A stretch of 32,069 nt of DNA from Bacteroidales bacterium (GCA_016283745.1 JAEENM010000035.1:1-32069); one strand, 5' to 3'; shown: positions 7,761 to 16,183, counted from the stretch's first letter. A program made the numbers and translations. The notes: generated by a model not told the origin, from the sequence alone.

Positions 7761-9251
7761 ATGAAAAAAAATGTTTTGCTATGCGTGATTATCTGCTTGG
7801 CAGTCGGGGCTTCGGCTCAGCGTATTCAGTTCCAAAAAGGGAAAAAAATAAATGCGCAAGTTACCGCCCAACCTCAACTTGTCCGTTTTTTGGAAGGCTC
7901 GGATTATAACCGTCTTTTTGTGGTTGAACCTGTTCTTAACCCTGCTAAAAAGACAGTGGCCGTAAAAGCGCGGATATGCGATATGAATTGGGAAAACCAA
8001 TACGAAGTGAGATTGGACGACACGTGGCATAACAATATTGCGTCAGCATTCCGCAAAGGCTCCAAACTGCACTTGCTTTTGAGTTATGAAGACAATGATT
8101 CGGCGACACTAAGGCACGTCGAACTGAGTGCCGGCAATCTGAAGATTTTGTCGGACAACAAAATTATAAACAGGAGTTTTGATACTGACGAAAAGGGCAG
8201 CATAAAAGTGGCCGATTCTCCCGACGGCATGCGGCACTGCGCCGTTCTAGCCACTTGGAACAAGACAACAGGACAATCTGGTAGCGTGGCTTACCTTTAT
8301 GACGATGATATGAACTTGCTATGGCAACGCGATATGAAATGGGGCGATGTTGCAGATGTGCTAGTTACCAACAAGGGTGAAGTGGTTACCGCAGCCCTCG
8401 GCTACTCCACAAGCGGCGAAAAAGAGTCCATATTTCGTTTCAACGTGGCCGACGAAAACGGTAGCCATTCAGGACAGTTGTTCGACAAGCCCGTATTGGG
8501 GAACTTGGCACTGCTAAACTACTCCGAGGGAAAAGTAACGGCAACGGCCCTTATGAGTGAAAGCACCCGCCGTTTCTCATTCTTGGGCATCAAAGACGAT
8601 GACAAGTATTACACAGGCTTATATGCAATCTGTTTCGATATCAAGGGCAACAAACTTGTTTCCTCCGACAACCATTTCTTTACTCGCAACGAAATACGAA
8701 CTTTCGAAAATGCCAAGGGAAATGACGATGTGGATACTGGTACCAACTTTCTCGGCGTTGTGGACTATTGCGCCACTCCCCAAGGAGGTGCTGTTTTGAT
8801 AAACCGCTCATGGGTAATATTAAACCATGGACGAACCACCAATTTTGAGCTCTTTACTTGGGGAATGCTTCTGTTTCAGGTAGATATGGAAGGCAAAATA
8901 ACCAATGCTTCGCCTTTACGCCATGCCAATTGTAGGGTGGACTGGACTCCCGTGGTTGCCGACCTGTTCTATCACAACAACAAATTATACGTTGTAACCA
9001 ACGAATCCAACAAGGAATCCGGTTCTTACAGCCCCAACAGCACAGCCAAACCTCCTGCATTGCTAAGGGTGAATTCCGCTCTCGCAATTTACACCGTAAA
9101 GCCTAATGGTAAGGTGTCGAAACAGATGGTTGAGAGGGACAAAAGAGCATTCCTGGGTTCACCGCTTCACAAATGCAGGTACGACAAGTTCTATTTCTTG
9201 TCGGGAAACTACATCTGTCCTACCAAAATATCTTATATTACAATACCTTGA
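7761..9251 (+). CDS. secreted protein of unknown function (paralogue of 21807-23282)
   Basis: A 496-residue protein starting MKKNVLLCVIICLAVGASA with signal-peptidase site ASA|Q. I chose the ATG at 7761 over an upstream TTG because it begins the signal peptide and follows AGGGA. There is no lipobox or C-terminal sorting domain, so it is probably periplasmic. Blocks shared with the paralogue are SPDG, TxKGEVVTAAxGY, KESIFRFNVA, LALLNYxxGKV, DDVDTxTxxL, TPQGGAVLxNRSW, FQVDMxG and LYVxTNES. The repeating beta-strand/turn character suggests a beta-propeller-like fold (inference). It is transcribed alone. No known family is recognised. Confidence 0.82.
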   Translation: MKKNVLLCVIICLAVGASAQRIQFQKGKKINAQVTAQPQLVRFLEGSDYNRLFVVEPVLNPAKKTVAVKARICDMNWENQYEVRLDDTWHNNIASAFRKGSKLHLLLSYEDNDSATLRHVELSAGNLKILSDNKIINRSFDTDEKGSIKVADSPDGMRHCAVLATWNKTTGQSGSVAYLYDDDMNLLWQRDMKWGDVADVLVTNKGEVVTAALGYSTSGEKESIFRFNVADENGSHSGQLFDKPVLGNLALLNYSEGKVTATALMSESTRRFSFLGIKDDDKYYTGLYAICFDIKGNKLVSSDNHFFTRNEIRTFENAKGNDDVDTGTNFLGVVDYCATPQGGAVLINRSWVILNHGRTTNFELFTWGMLLFQVDMEGKITNASPLRHANCRVDWTPVVADLFYHNNKLYVVTNESNKESGSYSPNSTAKPPALLRVNSALAIYTVKPNGKVSKQMVERDKRAFLGSPLHKCRYDKFYFLSGNYICPTKISYITIP

Positions 9252-9360
9252 ACGATGATAAGTGATGACATGCGGGTGCCGATTGCCCCATGCCGAAACT
9301 GTTTGTTCGAGTGTTCCTAAAATAATTTTTAATAATTATGAATTTTTCAAAAATAAATCG

Positions 9361-9368
9361 TATTTTTG
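9361..9368 (+). promoter_or_regulatory. -7 box for the BspA-like gene
   Basis: TATTTTTG followed by CT, 64 bases before the ATG at 9432. It matches TAnnTTTG. No clear -33 element. Confidence 0.6.
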
Positions 9369-9431
9369 CTTTTTCAAAACTATTACAAGTTGGAATTATT
9401 TATATTATTAATAACTAAAAATCATTTCATT

Positions 9432-10805
9432 ATGAAAAAAACCATTACCCTTTTTCTGCTTTTTGCGGGATTGTGTATGCATGCCATGGCATACGATTTT
9501 ATTTCAAACAATATTTATTACAAAATCACTGGGGCAAGCACTGCTAAAGTAACTTACGCTAGCAGTGTGACTTACAACAGCTATTCTGGTGCGGTAACCA
9601 TCCCATCCACAGTAACTAACAATGGTATCACTTATACCGTGAACGAGATAGACTCGGCAGCTTTCGCCTTGTCCACAGGTTTAACATCGGTTACATTGCC
9701 CAACACTATCGTAAGAATCGACAGCTCGGCTTTTGTGATGTGTTCATCGTTGCAAAGCATCAACATTCCTGCTTCGGTGCGATACATAGGAAGTGCGGCT
9801 TTAAGCGGTACCGATATTCGTACCATCACTATTCCCGACAGTGTGCAGTTTATCGGCGGTGGTCAGTTCTATTTATGCAGCTCGTTGGTTTCAATAACCT
9901 ATAATGCAATCAATGCCACTCATGGACGTTACTACGACGAAGATATTAATTATCCAGGCAGGTTCAGCTATCTGCCAAATATGGAAGGTTGTTCCAGCCT
10001 TACTACCGTTACCATCGGCAGCAACGTGCGCACAATACCCCGTGCTTTCTTCGAAGGTGCACCCGCAATCAGATCCATCGTTATTCCCGACAATGTAACC
10101 ACCATCCGCGACTCGGCTTTTTATAACTGCACATCGCTGAGCACCATGCAGATAGGTAGTGGAGTTACGCAAATCGGAAGCAATGCCTTGTTTATGTGCG
10201 GCCTTACCTCTCTGAGCGTACGCTCTGTTACACCCCCCACTCTGGGCAACTACGTTTTCAATGGCATTAGCAACACCATCCCCGTTACCGTACCTTGTCA
10301 GAGCATACGCACTTACCGTGCGACAGCCGGTTGGAACTATTTCACCAACATCACCGGCGGCTCGGCTTGCGAAGTCAATGTAAATGTGGTGATCAACCCC
10401 ACACAGGCTGCTTCTCCCACAGGAAACGGACGTCACACCATAGGCGATACCGTTAGAATCGGCGCCATTGCCAACAGCGGCTACACTTTCGTTGACTGGA
10501 ACGACGGCGTTACAGCCAATCCTAGAGATATCATAGTGATGAGCGACACCACTTTCACGGCTAATTTCTCGTCCGACAACGCTATTGCCGATGCAGAATT
10601 CAATGCAACGATTGTTGTTGCCGGCAAAGGCATCATCACCGCACAGAATGTGAAGGCTGGCGAATTTGCCATCTACGACCTCGGCGGCCGTTGCCTTCTC
10701 CGCAAGGATGTGGCCGAAGGCTCCGAACAGAGCTTCAGAGTTCCCGCTGCGGGAGTTTATGTGGTCCGCAACAACAGCGGCAGCGTGAAGATTGTGGTAA
10801 GATAA
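9432..10805 (+). CDS. BspA-like leucine-rich repeat surface protein with probable T9SS sorting domain
   Basis: A 457-residue protein. The true start is the ATG at 9432, which begins a signal peptide (MKKTITLFLLFAGLCMHAMA|Y); the frame runs further upstream only over the promoter. Residues about 50-290 carry LRR_5/BspA-type repeats (e.g. LTSVTLPNTIVRIDSSAF, SLQSINIPASVRYIG). Residues about 320-382 resemble the InlB-type bacterial repeat (IGDTVRIGAIANSGYTFVDW, then DTTFTANF). The last 60-70 residues (GEFAIYDLGGR, then VPAAGVYVV and KIVV) look like a type A C-terminal sorting domain of the type IX secretion system. The likely fate is the cell surface or medium, with adhesion as a possible role (inference). 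A strong terminator follows. Confidence 0.85.
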   Translation: MKKTITLFLLFAGLCMHAMAYDFISNNIYYKITGASTAKVTYASSVTYNSYSGAVTIPSTVTNNGITYTVNEIDSAAFALSTGLTSVTLPNTIVRIDSSAFVMCSSLQSINIPASVRYIGSAALSGTDIRTITIPDSVQFIGGGQFYLCSSLVSITYNAINATHGRYYDEDINYPGRFSYLPNMEGCSSLTTVTIGSNVRTIPRAFFEGAPAIRSIVIPDNVTTIRDSAFYNCTSLSTMQIGSGVTQIGSNALFMCGLTSLSVRSVTPPTLGNYVFNGISNTIPVTVPCQSIRTYRATAGWNYFTNITGGSACEVNVNVVINPTQAASPTGNGRHTIGDTVRIGAIANSGYTFVDWNDGVTANPRDIIVMSDTTFTANFSSDNAIADAEFNATIVVAGKGIITAQNVKAGEFAIYDLGGRCLLRKDVAEGSEQSFRVPAAGVYVVRNNSGSVKIVVR

Positions 10806-10827
10806 AGATTACCAAAACTCATATTAT

Positions 10828-10855
10828 AAAAGCCGGCTCGATGCCGGCTTTTTTT
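10828..10855 (+). terminator. rho-independent terminator after the BspA-like gene
   Basis: agccggc (10831-10837), tcgat loop, gccggct (10843-10849), then a T run to 10855. Confidence 0.9.
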
Positions 10856-10877
10856 GTCGCATTGCTGCAAGAGTTAT

Positions 10878-10912
10878 AAAAAAACAGGAGGTGCGTTTTT
10901 TCGCACCTCCTG
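10878..10912 (-). terminator. rho-independent terminator of gapA
   Basis: An 11-bp stem caggaggtgcg / cgcacctcctg (10885-10895 with 10902-10912). Read on the minus strand it is followed by a run of eight Ts. Confidence 0.9.
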
Positions 10913-10941
10913 AACCTAAAAATTACTTACAAACAATTTAT

Positions 10942-11949
10942 CTACAGTAATTTAGCCATTTTCTCTGTGAGGTCGCAGATACGTGTGGAGTAACCACGTT
11001 CGTTGTCGTACCACGAAACCACTTTAACGAAGTTGTTGTCGAGAACCTGTGTAAGCTTGGAGTCGAAGATCGAGGAGTGTTTGTTGTCCACGATGTCGAT
11101 GCTTACGAGGTTTTCCTCGCTGTATTCCAGAACGCCTTTCATAGGACCTTCGGCGGCTTTCTTCATGGCTGCGTTGATTTCCTCTTTGGTGACGTTTTTG
11201 GAGAGTTCCACTGTGAGGTCCACAACGGAGCCGTCGGGAGTGGGAACGCGCATTGCGAAACCGTCGAGTTTACCGGCCAGTTCGGGGAGCACCAAGCCAA
11301 CAGCTTTGGCGGCACCGGTCTTGGTGGGGATTATCGAAACGGCGGCAGCACGGGCGCGACGCAGGTCGGAGTGCGGCAGGTCGAGGATTTTCTGGTCGTT
11401 GGTGTAGGAGTGGATGGTGTTCATCAATCCGCGAACGATACCGAAGTTGTCGTTCAACACTTTGGCGATGGGTGCCAAGCAGTTGGTGGTGCAGGAAGCG
11501 TTGGAAACGAACTGCACGTCTTTGGTCAGCTTGTCGTCGTTAACACCCAGAACCACGGTGAGGTCCACATCTTCTTTCTTTTCCGAAGGAACGGTGAGGA
11601 TAACCTTTTTGGCACCGGCGTTGATGTGTTTCATCATCTTTTCGCGGTTTTTGAAAATACCGGTGGATTCGATAACGATGTCAACACCAAGTTCTTTCCA
11701 AGGAAGGTTTTCGGGGTCTTTCTCGGCGTAGATGCGGATGCGTTTGCCGTCAACAACGAGGTATTCGCCATCGGCTTTCACATCGCCCTGGTATTTGCCG
11801 TGTACCGAGTCGTATTTCAACAAGTAAGCCAGAGTGTCGGCGCTTGTCAAATCGTTAATAGCTACAATGTCAACAGTACCTCTGCTGAACAGTTCGCGGA
11901 AACTCATTCGGCCTATTCTACCGAAACCATTTATTGCAACTTTTGCCAT
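10942..11949 (-). CDS. gapA: glyceraldehyde-3-phosphate dehydrogenase, type I
   Basis: A 335-residue enzyme of normal family length. It oxidises glyceraldehyde 3-phosphate to 1,3-bisphosphoglycerate with NAD in glycolysis. The N-terminal Rossmann motif is INGFGRIGR (6-14). Asp33 after AIN favours NAD over NADP. The active site SNASCTTNC carries Cys153, and His180 lies in NTIHSYTNDQ. The conserved ending WYDNERGYSTR is present. It is a single-gene unit with a perfect promoter upstream and a terminator downstream, convergent with the BspA-like gene. High confidence. Confidence 0.97.
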   Translation of the reverse strand: MAKVAINGFGRIGRMSFRELFSRGTVDIVAINDLTSADTLAYLLKYDSVHGKYQGDVKADGEYLVVDGKRIRIYAEKDPENLPWKELGVDIVIESTGIFKNREKMMKHINAGAKKVILTVPSEKKEDVDLTVVLGVNDDKLTKDVQFVSNASCTTNCLAPIAKVLNDNFGIVRGLMNTIHSYTNDQKILDLPHSDLRRARAAAVSIIPTKTGAAKAVGLVLPELAGKLDGFAMRVPTPDGSVVDLTVELSKNVTKEEINAAMKKAAEGPMKGVLEYSEENLVSIDIVDNKHSSIFDSKLTQVLDNNFVKVVSWYDNERGYSTRICDLTEKMAKLL

Positions 11950-12003
11950 ATCTATCTGTTTTTTAAATTTTTATATGTTACTAAATGTAAGTTTTGTGTT
12001 TTG

Positions 12004-12034
12004 CAAATATATTAAATTGTTGCGACATTGCAAA
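12004..12034 (-). promoter_or_regulatory. gapA promoter
   Basis: On the minus strand: TTTG (12034-12031), a 19-base spacer and TATATTTG (12011-12004). It is a textbook Bacteroidetes promoter about 55 bases before the gapA ATG. Confidence 0.8.
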
Positions 12035-12066
12035 ATTATTAACAAAGATTTTTTGCCATCAATGTT

Positions 12067-12094
12067 TTTCACCTTTCACTAATCACTTTTCACC
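12067..12094 (-). repeat. 7-base-period tandem repeat, GTGAnnn type
   Basis: Four units (tttcacc, tttcact, aatcact, tttcacc) lie just upstream of the serA-like promoter. On the minus strand each unit contains GTGA. Confidence 0.7.
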
Positions 12095-12104
12095 AAATTT
12101 TTAG

Positions 12105-12112
12105 TATCTTTG
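12105..12112 (+). promoter_or_regulatory. -7 box for the serA-like gene
   Basis: TATCTTTG followed by CAA, 65 bases before the ATG at 12177. Matches TAnnTTTG. No clear -33 TTTG. Confidence 0.6.
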
Positions 12113-12176
12113 CAACAGACAATTCTTTGCGACTGTCGCACATTACTTACTAACAATCAACCATATACAAGCAACA

Positions 12177-13121
12177 ATGCGTATCCTCATCACCGACGAC
12201 ACCCATCCTGTGCTGCTTACGAAGCTCAGAAAGGCGGGGTTTGTGTGCGATGTAAAAACCGACATCGGCTACGACGAAACTCTTGCCATCGTCGGCGATT
12301 ACGACGCCCTGGTGGTGCGCAGCAAAATCCCCGTCGACCGCCGTTTCATCGACCACGCCGGCCATCTGCGCTGCATCGGACGTGTGGGCGCGGGCATGGA
12401 GACCATCGATGTGGCTTACGCCGAAAGTCGTGGCATACGCTGCCTCAACTCGCCCGAAGGCAACCGCACCGCCGTGGGGGAACATGCTGTAGGACTGTTG
12501 CTTGCGCTTTTCGACAAAATTTGCAAAGCCGACCGCGAGGTGCGTTCCGGACTTTGGCTCCGCGAGGACAACCGCGGCCTTGAAGTGTCGGGAAAGACCG
12601 TGGCCATCATCGGTTTCGGCAATATGGGAAGCTCTTTCGCACGCTGTCTCAGCGGCTTCGGGTGCAATATCATCGCCTACGACAAATACAAAACGGGCTA
12701 CGCCCCCGACTATGTTGCGGAAGTATCTCTGGAACGGTGCTTTGAACAGGCCGACGTGGTAAGTTTCCACGTGCCACTCACCGACGAGACTCGCTATTAC
12801 GCCGACAGCCGTTTCCTAAACTCCTTTGCCAAAAGCATTTACCTCATCAACACCTCGCGCGGGGCTGTGGTGCAGACCTCGGCACTGGTGGAGGCTCTGA
12901 AAAACGGCAAAGTGGCCGGCGCCGCCCTCGACGTGCTGGAGTACGAAAACATGGCCAAAGACGGCCTCGGCTCCGAAAACATGCCCGAAGAGATGAAATA
13001 TCTCACTCAATGTCAGAACGTTGTGCTGACACCCCATGTGGCGGGCTGGACCGAGGAATCAAAAGTGAAACTTGCGGCTGTTTTGGCCGACAAGATTATA
13101 GAAACAATGAAAACCAACTAA
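12177..13121 (+). CDS. serA: D-2-hydroxyacid dehydrogenase, probably phosphoglycerate dehydrogenase
   Basis: A 314-residue NAD-dependent D-isomer-specific 2-hydroxyacid dehydrogenase. The nucleotide-binding motif is GFGNMG (146-151). The catalytic triad is in place: Arg228 (NTSRGA), Glu255 (DVLEYE) and His287 (LTPHVAGWT). The substrate-side RSK and GRVGAGMETID stretches resemble short, ACT-domain-free phosphoglycerate dehydrogenases of Bacteroidetes, which start serine synthesis from 3-phosphoglycerate. Another 2-hydroxyacid substrate cannot be excluded. The DUF3109 gene starts 2 bases after its stop, so the two are cotranscribed. No serC is visible here. Confidence 0.85.
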   Translation: MRILITDDTHPVLLTKLRKAGFVCDVKTDIGYDETLAIVGDYDALVVRSKIPVDRRFIDHAGHLRCIGRVGAGMETIDVAYAESRGIRCLNSPEGNRTAVGEHAVGLLLALFDKICKADREVRSGLWLREDNRGLEVSGKTVAIIGFGNMGSSFARCLSGFGCNIIAYDKYKTGYAPDYVAEVSLERCFEQADVVSFHVPLTDETRYYADSRFLNSFAKSIYLINTSRGAVVQTSALVEALKNGKVAGAALDVLEYENMAKDGLGSENMPEEMKYLTQCQNVVLTPHVAGWTEESKVKLAAVLADKIIETMKTN

Positions 13122-13123
13122 TT

Positions 13124-13696
13124 ATGATTATCGTAGAGAACAGCATCATTTCGGAGGACATCGCAGACAAGTGTTTCTGCTGCGACCTCGGCCAATGTCG
13201 CGGGATGTGCTGCGTGGAGGGCGACGCTGGAGCTCCGTTGGAGAAATCCGAAATCCCCATCCTCGACGAGATTTTTCCGAAAATCCGTCCCTACATGACT
13301 GCCGAGGGCATCGCCGAAGCCGAACGCAACGGCCTGCACACCACGGACAGCGAGGGCGTTCTCTGCACACCGTTGGTGAACAACCGCGAGTGCATCTTCA
13401 CCACCTTCGAGGACGGCGTGGCACTGTGTGCCATCGAAAAGGCGTTTTTCGACAAAAAGATAAACTTCCGCAAACCCGTATCGTGCCATCTCTACCCACT
13501 CCGCATCGACGACTACGGCGAGTTCCAGACCGTCAACTACCACACCTGGGACGTGTGCAAAACGGCAGTGTGCAAAGGCGAAAAAGAACAGATGCCGCTC
13601 TATATCTACCTGAAAGAGCCGCTGATACGCAAATTCGGCGAAAAATGGTACAACGAACTCGTGGAAAGATGCGAAGAATTCAACGATAGAAATTGA
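13124..13696 (+). CDS. DUF3109 family cysteine-rich protein
   Basis: A 190-residue protein. The ATG at 13124, 2 bases after the previous stop, was chosen over upstream in-frame codons that overlap that gene. Thirteen cysteines are present: CFCCDLGQCRGMCC at 17-30, then Cys81, 90, 102, 121 (SCHLYPLR), 145, 150 and 183. The spacing recalls Fe/Zn-binding CxxCxxxCC proteins of the YkgJ type. The DUF3109 family is common in Bacteroidetes and its function is not established. Linkage to the serA-like gene suggests coexpression but not a role. The TGA stop at 13694-13696 is also the TGA of the first unit of a 7-base-period repeat. Confidence 0.82.
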   Translation: MIIVENSIISEDIADKCFCCDLGQCRGMCCVEGDAGAPLEKSEIPILDEIFPKIRPYMTAEGIAEAERNGLHTTDSEGVLCTPLVNNRECIFTTFEDGVALCAIEKAFFDKKINFRKPVSCHLYPLRIDDYGEFQTVNYHTWDVCKTAVCKGEKEQMPLYIYLKEPLIRKFGEKWYNELVERCEEFNDRN

Positions 13697-13720
13697 AAAT
13701 TGATAATTGAAAGTTGAAAA
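13693..13720 (+). repeat. 7-base-period tandem repeat, TTGAAAA type
   Basis: Four units (ttgaaaa, ttgataa, ttgaaag, ttgaaaa). The TGA of the first unit is the stop codon of the DUF3109 gene. Confidence 0.85.
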
Positions 13721-13757
13721 TTAAGAGCCTAACACACTACAACCGAATAGAATAAAA

Positions 13758-13813
13758 ACTAATCACCAATCACTATTCACTAATCACTAATCACCAATCA
13801 CTAATCACCAATG
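13758..13813 (+). repeat. 7-base-period tandem repeat running into a start codon
   Basis: Eight units (actaatc, accaatc, actattc, actaatc, actaatc, accaatc, actaatc, accaatg). The last unit supplies the ATG of the short-chain dehydrogenase gene. The reverse strand reads GTGATTA/GTGATTG, the same unit family as the arrays at 27309 and 29232. Confidence 0.9.
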
Positions 13814-14665
13814 AACTCAAAAATCATCCTCGTAACGGGTGCCAGCAGCGGCATCGGATTCCAGACAGCGCAAATCCTTGCCAATCAGGGCAATACGGTT
13901 ATCGCGGCCGCACGTCGCACCGAACTTATGCAACCACTTGAGAAACATGGCGTTACAGTTATGCGTCTCGACGTGTGCGACGACCAGTCGATACAGCAGT
14001 GCGTAAACGCCATCGTGGAACGCCACGGCCGTATCGACGTGCTGGTGAACAACGCCGGCTACGGCTATTTCGGGGCTGTGGAGAACGTCCCCATCGCCGA
14101 CGCCCGACGCCAGTTCGAAGTCAACCTCTTCGGCTTGGCGCGACTCACACAGCTGGTGCTCCCGCTGATGCGCGAAAACGGCGGCGGACGCATTGTCAAC
14201 CTGTCGTCGATAGCCGGACGCATTGGTCTGCCCTACGGCGCCTGGTACAACGCCACAAAATTCGCCGTGGAGGGTTTCAGCGACGCTTTGCGCATGGAAA
14301 CCAAGGAGTTCGGCATCAAGGTGGTGATGATTGAGCCGGGCGGAATCAAGACCAATTGGGGCACCATCGCCGCCGACCATCTCGAAGAGTCGTCGCGGGG
14401 CACCGCCTACGAGACAAAAGCCCTCAACGAGGCCGCACTGCTGCGCAAGGGCTACACCATCGACTTCCTGTCCGACCCCTCGGTGGTGGCCAAAGCCATT
14501 GTGAAAGCCGTAAACCGCCGCCACCCGAAGACACGTTACAAAGTGGGACGCGGCGCACATTTCCTTCTGTTTGTCAAACACATACTGCCATACCGCTGGT
14601 GGGACAAGGTCTGCACCCTGATGTGGCGGCACTATAAATTCACCGAAAATGCTGGAACAGAATAA
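13811..14665 (+). CDS. short-chain dehydrogenase/reductase (SDR)
   Basis: A 284-residue classical SDR. The cofactor motif is TGASSGIG (9-16), with NNAG at 80-83. The catalytic Ser133, Tyr146 and Lys150 are in NLSSIAG and YNATK. AARRTE after the second strand suggests NADP. The substrate is unknown; similar Bacteroidetes proteins are annotated only as oxidoreductases. The start codon is the last three bases of a heptamer repeat array, so the usual leader signals are absent. Its last 17 bases overlap the next gene, implying translational coupling. Confidence 0.88.
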   Translation: MNSKIILVTGASSGIGFQTAQILANQGNTVIAAARRTELMQPLEKHGVTVMRLDVCDDQSIQQCVNAIVERHGRIDVLVNNAGYGYFGAVENVPIADARRQFEVNLFGLARLTQLVLPLMRENGGGRIVNLSSIAGRIGLPYGAWYNATKFAVEGFSDALRMETKEFGIKVVMIEPGGIKTNWGTIAADHLEESSRGTAYETKALNEAALLRKGYTIDFLSDPSVVAKAIVKAVNRRHPKTRYKVGRGAHFLLFVKHILPYRWWDKVCTLMWRHYKFTENAGTE

Positions 14666-15212
14666 TTTGACCAAAGATTTGAAAACCGAATTGCGGAAAC
14701 GCATCCGCCAACTGAAACGCGAGATTCCTCTCGAGGAGAAAATCCGCCGTTCGGCAAGCATCTGGCCCAAGGTGATGGCCCTCGATGCAGTGAAAAACGC
14801 CCGCACCATACTGATGTACTGGTCGATGGACGACGAGGTGTACACCCACACCGCGGTGTTGGACTTGGCCAAAGAAAAGACCGTGCTGCTCCCTGCCGTG
14901 GACGGCGACAACCTGCGTATCAAGCAGTTCCGCGGGATGGACAAGATGCAGGCGGGCGAACAGTTCGGCATCGGCGAGCCTGTGGGCGACGACTTTTCAG
15001 GAAACATCGACGTGATAATAGTCCCCGGCGTGGCCTTCGACCGCCAGCGCAACCGCATGGGACGCGGACGCGGTTTCTACGACCGTCTGCTGCGACTGCA
15101 GAACGCCACAAAGATTGGCGTGGCCTTCGATTTCCAGCTCCTCGACCATATCCCCGCCGAGCCTTTCGACATAAAAATGGACCGCGTGGTGACCGAAAGT
15201 TCGGAATTCTGA
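14649..15212 (+). CDS. 5-formyltetrahydrofolate cyclo-ligase
   Basis: A 187-residue member of the MTHFS (YgfA/Fau) family. It converts 5-formyl-THF to 5,10-methenyl-THF with ATP, salvaging folate for one-carbon metabolism. Family motifs are seen: the basic N-terminal ELRKRIRQLKREI, then VPGVAFD (125-131) and RMGRGRGFYDR (136-146), which form the ATP/folate site. The start at 14649 lies inside the preceding SDR gene (17-base overlap). A heptamer repeat array and a palindrome cluster follow the stop. High confidence in family; no common symbol is forced. Confidence 0.93.
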   Translation: MLEQNNLTKDLKTELRKRIRQLKREIPLEEKIRRSASIWPKVMALDAVKNARTILMYWSMDDEVYTHTAVLDLAKEKTVLLPAVDGDNLRIKQFRGMDKMQAGEQFGIGEPVGDDFSGNIDVIIVPGVAFDRQRNRMGRGRGFYDRLLRLQNATKIGVAFDFQLLDHIPAEPFDIKMDRVVTESSEF

Positions 15213-15218
15213 ATCAAA

Positions 15219-15246
15219 TTGAAAATTGAATATTGAAAATTGAAAC
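15219..15246 (+). repeat. 7-base-period tandem repeat, TTGAAAA type
   Basis: Four units (ttgaaaa, ttgaata, ttgaaaa, ttgaaac), 7 bases after the cyclo-ligase stop and directly followed by a palindrome cluster. Confidence 0.85.
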
Positions 15247-15247
15247 C

Positions 15248-15338
15248 GTAGAGACGCACGGCCGTGCGTCTCTACTACAAAAAACAATGACGCACCACGT
15301 GCGTCTAAAAAAAATGTAAGGACGCACCGTGTGCGTCC
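15248..15338. repeat. cluster of three GACGCAC palindromes
   Basis: A perfect 28-base palindrome (15248-15275, centre CACGGCCGTG). Then gacgcac-cac-gtgcgtc (15289-15305). Then ggacgcac-cgt-gtgcgtcc (15320-15338). The last has the same 8-3-8 design and the same left flank (AAAATGTAA) as the palindrome at 388-406, so the two loci share a repeat family. Confidence 0.85.
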
Positions 15339-15379
15339 CTATTTTTAAATTATTGATAAATCACTGAACTTGTAACAAA

Positions 15380-16171
15380 CTAATCTTCAAGCTCAAATGT
15401 AATTGGCAAGGTTAACTGCGTCCTAATTTTTTCCCCTCTAAAGTCTGCCGGTTTCCATTTCGGCATCATTTTCACCACACGCAGAGCCTCCTCGCCACAG
15501 CCACCACCGATGTCACTTGCAACTTTCGGATTGATTATAGAACCGTCTTTGTCCACCGTGAATTGGACAAATACTCTTCCTTGAATATTGTTGTCTTTAG
15601 CAGACTGAGGATATTTCAGATTTTTGGTAATAAAATCGTATAGAGCATCCTCTCCGCCAGGGAATTCGGGCATTCTCTCAACGGGGACAAATGGCATTTC
15701 TCCTTCAATAATATCATCTTCCAACTTTGCGTCCGACGCAAGCTGTTTTGTTGTGTCAGATATTGTGTCTGTCGTTTCAATTGAATCCAATGCAATCACA
15801 TCACCTACAACGACAAAATCTAGGTCAGGCGGGGGCGGCAACGGCAGGGTGTCGGCTTGCTCGATGTTTTCGGTGTCGGTGTTTGTCACTTCTCCAACTG
15901 TCTGAAACGGAGGAAAACCGCTATTCCCGCCGCAGGCCGAAAGTCCGAGGGCGAGGCCAGAGATGGTGGCAATCTTGCCGAGTTTCATTCGTTCGAAAAG
16001 CGTCTTTTCCAAATACTGCACCTCCCACTCGCAGCGCGGACAGGTGCCACGGCACTCGCCTTCGTAGGTGCATTCGGGAATGTCGAGCTTAATGTCGTTC
16101 TCCTCGGCAATCTTACGACGGATACCCTTCAAATATCCGCAAATCTTCTTTCCTCGTGATGTTTTACTCAT
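15380..16171 (-). CDS. energy-transducer TonB-domain protein with N-terminal Cys4 motif, copy A
   Basis: A 263-residue protein. Residues 1-62 are soluble and basic, with a probable metal knuckle C34-x5-C40-x3-C44-x2-C47 (ECTYEGECRGTCPRCE). A short hydrophobic segment follows (66-79), ending in LSAC, which could be a membrane anchor or an internal lipobox. Then come a Pro-rich linker (LPLPPPPD) and a TonB C-terminal domain (about 168-263: PEFPGGEDALYDFITKNLKYP, IQGRVFVQFTVDKDG, GCGEEALRVVKMMPKWKP). TonB proteins energise outer-membrane receptors. The Cys domain presumably faces the cytoplasm. It is probably cotranscribed with copy B 86 bases upstream. The first 149 residues differ from copy B at only about seven positions, while the TonB domain has diverged. 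Confidence 0.88.
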   Translation of the reverse strand: MSKTSRGKKICGYLKGIRRKIAEENDIKLDIPECTYEGECRGTCPRCEWEVQYLEKTLFERMKLGKIATISGLALGLSACGGNSGFPPFQTVGEVTNTDTENIEQADTLPLPPPPDLDFVVVGDVIALDSIETTDTISDTTKQLASDAKLEDDIIEGEMPFVPVERMPEFPGGEDALYDFITKNLKYPQSAKDNNIQGRVFVQFTVDKDGSIINPKVASDIGGGCGEEALRVVKMMPKWKPADFRGEKIRTQLTLPITFELED

Positions 16172-16183
16172 GGTTTTTTGCCT

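Noticed and set aside
13758..13813. CRISPR-like array
   Set aside because: Units are 7 bases and contiguous, without spacers; no cas genes in the window.
13817..15058. 413-codon minus-strand frame over the SDR and cyclo-ligase genes
   Set aside because: Antisense to two genes with complete catalytic motifs; no family similarity seen.
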